64,000 bases of DNA from Candidatus Scybalocola faecipullorum (lineage in GTDB: Bacteria > Bacillota > Clostridia > Lachnospirales > Lachnospiraceae). The DNA is taken from contig DVJY01000054.1 in assembly GCA_018716485.1 (NCBI GenBank), positions 1 to 64,000 on the forward strand, written 5' to 3'. The position numbers were made by a program, and so were the translations under genes. The stretch's first letter is position 1. The number at the start of each line of letters is the position of its first letter. Shown here piece by piece: positions 1-7,093 of the stretch. The notes under the pieces are model-generated. The model did no database searches. It saw only the letters and a list, made by a program, of their open reading frames with translations, and was not told where the DNA came from.

Positions 1-43
1 TCCATATACATCCTGGCTGACCCGTCCGCGGCTTGGTACAATT

Positions 44-121
44 GGAAAGAATCACATTCAGAGCAGTTCAACTTTACTTAGAACTGCTCTTTTTGTGTCT
101 GCTCTGAATCTGATACTTTCC
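44..121. repeat. Nested imperfect inverted repeat at the left edge
   Basis: The 23 bases at 44-66 and the reverse complement of 99-121 agree at 21 of 23 positions. A second, shorter hairpin uses the same left arm: 60-69 pairs perfectly with 81-90 and is followed by a T-run at 90-94. The two hairpins are mutually exclusive because both need GAGCAG at 61-66. The right arm ends two bases before the ATG of the following permease gene. It could be an attenuator-like switch, the remnant of a small mobile element, or a rearrangement or assembly junction. I cannot tell which from this window. Confidence 0.6.
60..95 (+). terminator. Terminator-like hairpin upstream of the permease gene
   Basis: A ten-base perfect stem (AGAGCAGTTC with GAACTGCTCT), an 11-base loop and a following TTTTT form a typical intrinsic terminator pointing to the right. 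If it works, it would isolate the permease gene from anything upstream. Confidence 0.5.
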
Positions 122-123
122 TA

Positions 124-903
124 ATGAATTATAACGGCACAGAAGTAGCGCTGTATTACGGCTCTTCACCGTATTTACTTGCAGATGCATCAACAAGAGC
201 AGTTTACAGTCAGTCCCATGTATGGAATCATTCTTATATTCTCGGTACTGACAGTTTGGGGAGAGATGTGCTGACACGTCTTATGTACGGCACACGTATT
301 TCTTTGATCGTTGCTTTCGTGGCGGCGGCAGTTAACTTAGTCATCGGTATTCTTTACGGCGGTGTTTCCGGATATGTGGGAGGTATTGTCGACACGGTGA
401 TGATGAGAATTGTTGATATTATCAGTACGATACCGATGACGCTGTATGTTATTTTGATCATGGTCATTATGGGCAACGGCATACATAGTATTATTGTGGC
501 GCTGGGCATTGTATATTGGGTAGATATGGCCCGTGTTGTCAGAGGACAGGTGCTCAGTCTGAAAGGACAGGAATTTGTCATGGCGGCACGCTCCATCGGG
601 ACCTCCACAAAAAATATTTTATTCAGACATTTGATCCCCAATGCCCTCGGCTCTATTTTAGTCACAGTGACCATGCTTATTCCATCGGCTATTTTTATGG
701 AAGCTTTTCTGGGATATCTGGGCATTGGCCTGCAGCCGCCGATGGCAAGTCTTGGAACGATGTGCAACGACGCGGCGGAAACGCTGAGAACAAGTCCGTA
801 TCAGCTGCTGATACCGGCAGCCGTCATTTGTATCATTATGTTTGCATTTAACTTTGTCGGTGACGGCTTACGAGATGCGATGGATCCGAAACTTAAGAAA
901 TAG
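124..903 (+). CDS. oppC: Oligopeptide ABC transporter permease, OppC/DppC type, N-terminus short
   Basis: Inner-membrane permease of a peptide/nickel-type ABC importer. The 259-residue frame carries the family hallmark GTDSLGRDVL (residues 41-50), several hydrophobic helices (about 58-80, 90-135, 175-200, 230-248) and the EAA loop around residues 150-173, which contacts the ATPases. Family members are about 280-320 residues and begin with a cytoplasmic tail and a first transmembrane helix before the external loop. Here the frame starts inside that loop, so helix 1 is missing. The ATG at 124 has no recognisable ribosome binding site, and in-frame stops lie just upstream (79, 106 and 112). The gene may be broken, or the true upstream part may lie beyond a rearrangement at 1-120. 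Genes for two ATPases follow with tight spacing. Confidence 0.8.
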   Translation: MNYNGTEVALYYGSSPYLLADASTRAVYSQSHVWNHSYILGTDSLGRDVLTRLMYGTRISLIVAFVAAAVNLVIGILYGGVSGYVGGIVDTVMMRIVDIISTIPMTLYVILIMVIMGNGIHSIIVALGIVYWVDMARVVRGQVLSLKGQEFVMAARSIGTSTKNILFRHLIPNALGSILVTVTMLIPSAIFMEAFLGYLGIGLQPPMASLGTMCNDAAETLRTSPYQLLIPAAVICIIMFAFNFVGDGLRDAMDPKLKK

Positions 904-913
904 GAGAATGCAT

Positions 914-1921
914 ATGGAACCCGTGATATTACAAATTGAAAATTTAAAAACGTCTTTTTTTACGAGCAACGGGGAGGTACAGGCAGTCAGAGGCATCTCT
1001 TTGGAAGTACATAAAGGAGAAATCCTCGGAATTGTCGGTGAATCCGGCAGCGGCAAGAGTGTGACCTCCATGTCTGTGCTCCGCCTTCTGGCGGACACGG
1101 CGAAAATTAAAGAAGGCCGTATTTTATTTGAAGATAAAGACTTAACAAAATTCAATAAAAAGAAAATGCAGAAAATCCGCGGTGAAGAAATCGCGATGAT
1201 TTTTCAGGACCCGATGTCCTCGCTGAATCCGCTCATTCCTGTGGGCAAGCAGGTGGCGGAGATGATACAGACCCATCATCCTGAAGTAAAAGGAGATCAG
1301 TTAAAACAGAAAGTGCTTGATTTGTTTAAAATGGTCAGAATTCCGGAGCCGGAAAAAAGATATAAATCTTATCCTCATGAGTTTTCCGGCGGTATGCGTC
1401 AGCGTGTGATGATCGCGATGGCATTTGCAAACCATCCGAAACTTTTGATCGCAGATGAACCGACAACAGCCCTTGACGTGACGATTCAGGATCAGATTCT
1501 TAAGCAGATGCGCAATATGCAGCAGGAATTCGGCACAAGTATTATGTTTATTACCCATGACTTGGGCGTTGTCGCTGAGTTGTGCGACAGAGTTGTGGTT
1601 ATGTACGGAGGCCTGATCATGGAACAGGCGCCGATCAATGAAATTTTTGACAACCCGAAACATCCGTATACGTTAGGACTGCTTGCGTCCATACCGCGGT
1701 TAAATCAGGATAAGTCAAAGCGGCTCGTTCCGATTGCCGGTTCGCCGCCGGATATGATCAATCCGCCGAAAGGCTGTCCGTTTGCGCCGCGCTGTCCATA
1801 TGCGAGAAATATATGTGCCGCGGAATGTCCGGAGTTTACAAAAATTTCACCGGAACACAGTTCGCGCTGCTGGCTGCTTGACCCGCAGGCGCCGCACGAT
1901 CATAATCCATTTGCGAAATAA
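914..1921 (+). CDS. oppD: Oligopeptide ABC transporter ATP-binding protein OppD/DppD
   Basis: Cytoplasmic ATPase that powers peptide import together with the neighbouring OppF. Visible motifs are Walker A GESGSGKS (residues 42-49), the signature FSGGMRQRV, Walker B LLIADEP with the following D-loop, and the H-loop in MFITHDL. The C-terminal oligopeptide-transporter extension is present with its cysteine cluster (CPFAPRCPYARNIC), which in this family can hold an iron-sulfur cluster. The start at 914 is preferred because AGGAG at 902-906 is seven bases away. An in-frame ATG at 908 sits too close, and the longer frame would overlap oppC heavily. The length of 335 residues is normal. Confidence 0.95.
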   Translation: MEPVILQIENLKTSFFTSNGEVQAVRGISLEVHKGEILGIVGESGSGKSVTSMSVLRLLADTAKIKEGRILFEDKDLTKFNKKKMQKIRGEEIAMIFQDPMSSLNPLIPVGKQVAEMIQTHHPEVKGDQLKQKVLDLFKMVRIPEPEKRYKSYPHEFSGGMRQRVMIAMAFANHPKLLIADEPTTALDVTIQDQILKQMRNMQQEFGTSIMFITHDLGVVAELCDRVVVMYGGLIMEQAPINEIFDNPKHPYTLGLLASIPRLNQDKSKRLVPIAGSPPDMINPPKGCPFAPRCPYARNICAAECPEFTKISPEHSSRCWLLDPQAPHDHNPFAK

Positions 1922-1933
1922 GAGGTAATGTCA

Positions 1934-2893
1934 ATGAGTCAAAAGATATTAGAGGTTAAAAACCTGACAAAATATTTTAAGGCCGGGGGCAAGCAGGTCG
2001 TTCATGCAGTGGACAATGTTTCTTTTTCGCTGGAAAAAGGGAAAACCCTCGGACTTGTCGGCGAATCCGGATGCGGAAAATCCAGCTGCGCAAGAACGGT
2101 CATTCGTCTGTATGATCCCACATCGGGACAGATTATTCTCGACGGTCAGGATATTACACATATGAGGCAGAAAGAACTGCAGCCGATCCGCAAAAAGATG
2201 CAGATGATTTTTCAGGATCCGTATGCATCTTTAAATGCGAGAATGACTGTGCGCGATATTATTGCGGAACCGCTGATCGCGCATCATATCATCCGGAAAA
2301 AAGCGGAAGCGGATGAATATGTATTTCCAATGCTGGAACGTATGGGGCTGAGCAAAGAGCATGCCAACCGGTATGCCCATGAATTTTCCGGCGGCCAGCG
2401 TCAGCGTGTCGGTATTGCCAGAGCGCTGATTTTACAGCCGGAGCTTGTTATATGTGATGAGCCGATTTCGGCCCTGGATGTATCGATTCAGGCGCAGGTC
2501 ATCAACCTGCTGAAAGACTATCAGGAGGAAAAAGGACTGTCCTATTTGTTTATTGCCCATGATCTGTCCATGGTGCGCTATGTTTCCGATGATATCGGCG
2601 TTATGTATTTGGGACAGCTGGTGGAGACAAGTACGTCAGAAGAATTGTACAGCCATCCGCTCCATCCGTATACAAAAGGTTTGATGGACAGTGTGCCGGT
2701 AGCAGATCCGAAGCTGGCTCGGCAAAAAGAAAAGAGCAGTATTGAGGGTGATATCCCAAGCCCGATCAATCCGCCGTCAGGATGCCGTTTCCACACCCGC
2801 TGCCCATATGCCACCGAGGCGTGCAGCGCGCAGATGCCGGATATGAAAGAGGCGGCGCCGGGACATTGGGTGGCCTGCCATTTATACGAATGA
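1934..2893 (+). CDS. oppF: Oligopeptide ABC transporter ATP-binding protein OppF/DppF
   Basis: Second ATPase of the peptide importer, forming a heterodimer with OppD. Motifs seen are Walker A GESGCGKS, the signature FSGGQRQRVGIARAL, Walker B LVICDEP followed by ISALDVS, and the C-terminal HTRCPYATEAC segment typical of OppD/F proteins. It starts 12 bases after oppD. The ATG at 1934 fits the AGAGG at 1921-1925 better than the ATG at 1928, which would add only MS. The 319 residues match the family. It is co-transcribed with oppCD. Confidence 0.94.
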   Translation: MSQKILEVKNLTKYFKAGGKQVVHAVDNVSFSLEKGKTLGLVGESGCGKSSCARTVIRLYDPTSGQIILDGQDITHMRQKELQPIRKKMQMIFQDPYASLNARMTVRDIIAEPLIAHHIIRKKAEADEYVFPMLERMGLSKEHANRYAHEFSGGQRQRVGIARALILQPELVICDEPISALDVSIQAQVINLLKDYQEEKGLSYLFIAHDLSMVRYVSDDIGVMYLGQLVETSTSEELYSHPLHPYTKGLMDSVPVADPKLARQKEKSSIEGDIPSPINPPSGCRFHTRCPYATEACSAQMPDMKEAAPGHWVACHLYE

Positions 2894-2918
2894 TTTATTT
2901 TGGAAAAAGTTCAGACGC

Positions 2919-2990
2919 ATGTGTGTTCGGCCGGCGCCGGCTGCGGCGGCCGGGTTTCACATAAATAATGTATCCGTGCTGCGGATACTA
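2919..2990 (+). promoter_or_regulatory. Hairpins between oppF and oppA
   Basis: The gap before the binding-protein gene holds a GC-rich segment with CGGCCG repeated as an inverted pair, flanked by TGTG and CACA, then a clean hairpin GTATCCG-TGCTG-CGGATAC at 2970-2988. Neither is followed by a T-run. Such intercistronic stems often set segmental mRNA stability, which would fit the need for more binding protein than ATPase. That role is inference. Confidence 0.4.
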
Positions 2991-3012
2991 AGATTTAAGG
3001 AGGAGAAACATC

Positions 3013-4707
3013 ATGAAAAAAGGAAAATTGATGAAAGCGGCAGCGTTTGGTATGTGCTGCGCCTTTCTTCTGACAGCCTGCGGTTCATCGGGAGATACAC
3101 CGGAAACATTGCCGGATGCAGCTTCAGACACAACAGCTGAAGCGACTGAAGGAAGCGACAGTGCACAGGGAGAAGCATCAGGCACTCAGGAAATGACATT
3201 TGTACTGAGTAATGAACCTGACGGCCTTGACCCGGGTATTACCAACAACTCTTTTGCCCAGTATGTGCTGGCCAACTGTTTTGAAGGTCTTGTAACATAC
3301 AATCAGGATGGCGAAGTTGTAGGCGGTTCTGCGGAAAACTGGGATGTCAGCGATGACGGTACTGTTTATACATTCCATCTGCGCGACGGTTTGAAATGGA
3401 GCGACGGTTCAGATCTGACAGCGTCGGATTTTGTATATTCGATCCAGCGTGTTTTAACACCTGAAACGGGCGGTATGTATGTAGATATTGTAAAATCCTA
3501 CATTCTTAACGCCGATGAATATTATGCCGGCGAAGCTACAGAAGAAGATCTCGGGGTGAAAGCTATTGATGACCAGACACTGGAAATCACTTTAAAACAG
3601 CCGACATCATTTTTCATCGATTTGCTGACGATGTGGGTATTTGACCCGGTACAGCAGGAAACGATTGAAGCCAACGGCGATTCATGGACAACATCCGGTG
3701 AAACTTACATTTGCAACGGCCCATTTAAAGTATCTGAAATGAATATGGGTGAAAATGTTGTTCTTGTGAAAAACGAGAACTACTGGGATGCAGACAATGT
3801 AACGATGGAAAAAGTAACGCTGCGTTACATTTTGGATACATCAACAGCGCTGACAGCATACGAATCCGGCGAAGTTGACGGTATCAGAAGTATTCCGTCT
3901 TCAGACTATGCAAGACTGAAGGCTGAAAATGCCGGCGTCAATGTTGTACCAAACTACGGAACTGTATATTACAATATTAACTGCGGCAAAGAACCTTATG
4001 ATGATCCGCTTGTAAGAAAGGCACTTAATCTTGCGGTAGACAGAGAAAATATTATTAATAACGTTGTTCAGGTTGATGCAACACCGGCATACAATTTCCT
4101 TGCGCCGGGTTATGTGGTTGACGGCAAAGATATGATGGACGGCGTTTCTGACAGAGGTTTAAGCGCAACAGCTGACGTTGAGGCAGCTCAGGAAGCGCTG
4201 GCTGAGGCAGGCTATCCAAACGGCGAAGGATTCCCGACATTGGAACTGTCTTACTATTCTGATGATACAGTTAAGAAGGTGGCAGAAGCTATTGCAGAAA
4301 TGCTTGAAACAAACTTAAATATCGATGTTGAAGTTACTTCTGCAGACTGGGCGGTATTCTATGACGATGTTATCAACGGCAACTATGATGTGGCAGCGAT
4401 GGGCTGGACAGCAGACTATACACATCCGATGAGTTTCATGCCTCTGCTTGTGACAGGCGATGCCAACAACAATTCATTCTACAGCAACGAAGAGTATGAT
4501 GCACTTGTAGCACAGGCACAGTCTGAGACAGATGCTGCAAAATGCGAAGAATTGCTGCTTCAGGCACAGGATATTGCCATGGATGAATATCCGTTTATTA
4601 ACCTGTACTATAAGAGCAATAATTATTTGATGAAAGACTATGTTCAGGGCGTTTATATGACAGCCAACGGCAACCTTTATTTTAAAGATGCTGTGATCAC
4701 AGAGTAA
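3013..4707 (+). CDS. oppA: Peptide ABC transporter substrate-binding lipoprotein, OppA/DppA family (SBP family 5)
   Basis: Extracellular, membrane-anchored binding protein that delivers peptides, or another solute, to the OppC permease. A basic hydrophobic signal peptide ends in the lipobox LLTAC, with the lipidated Cys at residue 23. An acidic Ser/Thr-rich linker of about 35 residues follows. The mature domain begins near TFVLSNEPDGLDPG, and the segments SAENWDVSDDGTVYTFHLR and WSDG are classic for family 5. The length of 564 residues is typical. AAGGAGGAG lies just before the ATG. The ligand cannot be read from sequence. Its position at the end of the opp operon supports a peptide importer. 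Confidence 0.93.
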   Translation: MKKGKLMKAAAFGMCCAFLLTACGSSGDTPETLPDAASDTTAEATEGSDSAQGEASGTQEMTFVLSNEPDGLDPGITNNSFAQYVLANCFEGLVTYNQDGEVVGGSAENWDVSDDGTVYTFHLRDGLKWSDGSDLTASDFVYSIQRVLTPETGGMYVDIVKSYILNADEYYAGEATEEDLGVKAIDDQTLEITLKQPTSFFIDLLTMWVFDPVQQETIEANGDSWTTSGETYICNGPFKVSEMNMGENVVLVKNENYWDADNVTMEKVTLRYILDTSTALTAYESGEVDGIRSIPSSDYARLKAENAGVNVVPNYGTVYYNINCGKEPYDDPLVRKALNLAVDRENIINNVVQVDATPAYNFLAPGYVVDGKDMMDGVSDRGLSATADVEAAQEALAEAGYPNGEGFPTLELSYYSDDTVKKVAEAIAEMLETNLNIDVEVTSADWAVFYDDVINGNYDVAAMGWTADYTHPMSFMPLLVTGDANNNSFYSNEEYDALVAQAQSETDAAKCEELLLQAQDIAMDEYPFINLYYKSNNYLMKDYVQGVYMTANGNLYFKDAVITE

Positions 4708-4727
4708 TCAGGAAGCAGGAAACTGTT

Positions 4728-5213
4728 ATGAAATGTACGATTACAACAAAAGATATCGGGGATATGGTTTTTGAACTTTATCCGGATGACGCGCCGATCA
4801 CAGTGAAAAACTTTGTTGAGACGGCAAAAAGCGGCTTTTACGACGGACTTGCATGGTGCCGTATCGTTAAAGATTATGTGATTCAGGGCGGATCACCGGA
4901 TAATGATATTATGACCGACAGTGAATGGCATATTAAAGGTGAATTCGAGGCCAACGGCGTTTCCAATCCTCAGAAGCATTGCCGGGGCGCGATTTCTATG
5001 GCCCGGGATGACGATTATGATACGGCGGGGACACAGTTTTTCGTTGTGCATAAAGACGCCCATCAGCTTGACGGCAAATATGCGGCTTTCGGTCAGATGA
5101 TTTCCGGCTTTGAAGTGCTTGATGCCATTGCGCAGATGCCTACATTGGGGCCGCAGACATGGAATAAACCGGTGAATATGCCTGAAATTTCAAAAATTGT
5201 GATTGAAGACTGA
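4728..5213 (+). CDS. Peptidyl-prolyl cis-trans isomerase, cyclophilin type
   Basis: Small single-domain cyclophilin of 161 residues that catalyses proline isomerisation during protein folding. It has no signal peptide, so it is probably cytoplasmic. Recognisable pieces are APITVKNFVE, the CRIVKDYVIQGG segment that carries the catalytic arginine in place of FHRVI..FMIQGG, AISMARDDDYDTAGTQFFV and the DGKYAAFGQMISG loop. It lies 20 bases after the oppA stop, so it may be read from the opp transcript. A strong terminator follows directly. Confidence 0.93.
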   Translation: MKCTITTKDIGDMVFELYPDDAPITVKNFVETAKSGFYDGLAWCRIVKDYVIQGGSPDNDIMTDSEWHIKGEFEANGVSNPQKHCRGAISMARDDDYDTAGTQFFVVHKDAHQLDGKYAAFGQMISGFEVLDAIAQMPTLGPQTWNKPVNMPEISKIVIED

Positions 5214-5216
5214 TAA

Positions 5217-5258
5217 CAGGGGCAATCGTGAGTTTAAGCGGTTGCCCCTGTATATTTT
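5217..5258 (+). terminator. Intrinsic terminator after the cyclophilin gene
   Basis: CAGGGGCAA at 5217-5225 pairs perfectly with TTGCCCCTG at 5242-5250, followed by TATATTTTT. This probably ends the opp-cyclophilin transcript. Confidence 0.85.
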
Positions 5259-5330
5259 TGCACTTTTCTTTCATACTGATATCATGGCCGGAAACTTTTG
5301 CCGGCACGATAAACAGCAAAGGAGACAAAT

Positions 5331-6035
5331 ATGGAAAGGGAAGAAAAGCAGGAAAAGGAAGATCAGATTAAAGAAAGCGGACAGATTATTTTGGAACATA
5401 ATTCCCAAAAGCATAAAATCTATCTTTTGAGTATTATCGGAGAGATTGAAGGACATGATATTGCTTCGGGACAGACAAAAACGACCAAATATGAACATGT
5501 TCTGCCGATGCTGGCGGCTGTGGAAGACAGCAGAGATATTGACGGCGTGCTTGTGCTGCTTAATACGGTGGGCGGCGATGTGGAGGCCGGGCTGGCAATC
5601 GCAGAAATGATCGCTTCGCTGAGCAAGCCGACGGTGTCCCTTGTACTCGGCGGCAGTCATTCAATCGGCGTGCCGCTGGCAGTTTCTTCGGATTATTCCC
5701 TGATTGTGCCCAGCGGGACGATGATCATTCATCCGGTCCGCATGAACGGCATGGTGATCGGCGTCGCCCAGACATATGAATATTTTGAACGGATCCAGGA
5801 ACGCATTTTAAATTTTATTGCAGGCAATTCATCCATACAAAAAGACAGGCTGAAGGCGCTGATGCTGGATACAAGCAAACTGGCAAAAGACGTGGGCACA
5901 GTGCTTGACGGAAGGGAAGCGGTTGCCGAAGGACTGATCAATGAAGTCGGCGGTATTGACAAAGCTATGGAAAGACTGAATAAAATGATTGAGAAACATC
6001 ATTCTGATTTTGACAAAGATGAAAAAATAGTGTAA
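5331..6035 (+). CDS. tepA: TepA/YmfB-like ClpP-class serine protease
   Basis: Cytosolic ClpP-fold protein of the TepA (translocation-enhancing protein) family, found beside ftsK/spoIIIE in many Firmicutes. The N-terminus is short, charged and Lys/Glu-rich. The oxyanion-loop region LNTVGGDVEAG matches ClpP. The nucleophile is probably the second serine in LVLGGSHSIGVPLA, and the histidine lies in MIIHPVRMNG. The length of 234 residues is typical. It starts after GGAGACAAAT at 5321-5330. Its physiological substrate is not known from sequence. Confidence 0.85.
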   Translation: MEREEKQEKEDQIKESGQIILEHNSQKHKIYLLSIIGEIEGHDIASGQTKTTKYEHVLPMLAAVEDSRDIDGVLVLLNTVGGDVEAGLAIAEMIASLSKPTVSLVLGGSHSIGVPLAVSSDYSLIVPSGTMIIHPVRMNGMVIGVAQTYEYFERIQERILNFIAGNSSIQKDRLKALMLDTSKLAKDVGTVLDGREAVAEGLINEVGGIDKAMERLNKMIEKHHSDFDKDEKIV

Positions 6036-6089
6036 TATAAATGCATGTAAAAAACACAGGAGGAAAGCCAAAACGGCGCTAAGATAAAG

Positions 6090-6971
6090 ATGAATTTTTT
6101 GTATGCAGTATTTATGGGAATTATCCAGGGACTGACAGAGTTCCTTCCGGTAAGCAGTTCCGGCCATCTGGCGATTTTTCAGCATATTTTCGGATTAAAT
6201 ACAGGTACGGGTGTTTTGTTTGAATCGCTGCTTCATTTAGGAACACTGGCAGCAGTTTGTATTGTTTTTTGGAAAGATGTTAAAAATCTGGTAATACACG
6301 GTTTCAGTCTGATTGTTGACGCGTGTATCTATGGGTGCCAGTGGATCAGCTGCAAAGCAGGCCACCGGCCTTTTAGAAGACGTCGTCTGATCAATAATGC
6401 ATACAGAAAATTTGCGCTGCTGATCATAGTCACAAGTATTCCGACAGCAGTCATCGGTCTGCTGCTTAAGCCGATCATCGATGCCGCAAGTTCAGTGCTT
6501 GTTATTCCGGGCATCTGTCTTGTGATTACAGCGATTGTGCTGCTGCTTGTGGACGGCAGAGAAGGCGGCCATAAAAAGGCAAAGGCGACAACTTACAAAG
6601 ATGCCGCAGTGATCGGCGTTGCCCAGGGTATTGCCACACTTCCGGGAATTTCCCGTTCGGGTTCAACGATTGCTGCATGCCTGTTTGTAGGCGTTGATCG
6701 TTCATTTGCGGTCAGATATTCGTTCCTGGCTTCGATACCGGCAATTGTGGGGGCAAACCTTCTGGAACTTGGCGGCATTGCAGGAGAGACAATCACTCCG
6801 TCGCTGGTTGTCAGCTATCTGATCGGCATGGTCGTTGCAGGTGTCGTCGGTTATATTTGTATTAAAGTGATGATTAATATCGTAAAAAAGAGCAGATATC
6901 AGTATTTTGCTTATTATTGTGCAGTGATCGGTATTATTTCGATGATCGCATATTTCTTTTTTAATAAATAA
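6090..6971 (+). CDS. uppP: Undecaprenyl-diphosphatase UppP (BacA family)
   Basis: Multispanning membrane phosphatase that converts undecaprenyl diphosphate to the monophosphate carrier for peptidoglycan and other wall polymers. It can confer bacitracin resistance. The two signature motifs are present: QGLTEFLPVSSSGHL (residues 11-25) and LPGISRSGSTIAA. It has about seven or eight hydrophobic helices. At 293 residues it carries the extra basic loop (RPFRRRRLINNAYRK) seen in clostridial members. It lies between tepA and ftsK. RBS AGGAGG is at 6059-6064, with a rather long spacer to the ATG. Confidence 0.95.
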   Translation: MNFLYAVFMGIIQGLTEFLPVSSSGHLAIFQHIFGLNTGTGVLFESLLHLGTLAAVCIVFWKDVKNLVIHGFSLIVDACIYGCQWISCKAGHRPFRRRRLINNAYRKFALLIIVTSIPTAVIGLLLKPIIDAASSVLVIPGICLVITAIVLLLVDGREGGHKKAKATTYKDAAVIGVAQGIATLPGISRSGSTIAACLFVGVDRSFAVRYSFLASIPAIVGANLLELGGIAGETITPSLVVSYLIGMVVAGVVGYICIKVMINIVKKSRYQYFAYYCAVIGIISMIAYFFFNK

Positions 6972-6984
6972 TAGGGGTTTATTA

Positions 6985-7035
6985 TTGCGAAATATTCATG
7001 CGTCCTCCCGGATGGTAATGTTTCGCAATTCTTTT
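6985..7035 (+). terminator. Candidate terminator or attenuator hairpin between uppP and ftsK
   Basis: TTGCGAAA (6985-6992) pairs with TTTCGCAA (7021-7028), followed by TTCTTTT. The interior can form an additional weak TCC/GGA stem. The loop is long, so efficiency is uncertain. Confidence 0.45.
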
Positions 7036-7093
7036 GTAAGGACCGCAATCGGATACCCATATTCAGTCAGGACAGGCAGTAGGAGGAATTTTC

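Noticed and set aside
44-121. Insertion sequence or MITE ends
   Set aside because: The inverted arms suggest an element, but no target-site duplication directly flanks them and no transposase is present. Kept only as an unexplained repeat.
354-767. Long minus-strand frame opposite the permease gene
   Set aside because: It is the antisense shadow of a clear OppC family gene, with no RBS and no recognisable protein motif. The same applies to other large antisense frames, such as 13351-14187 and 14515-15258.
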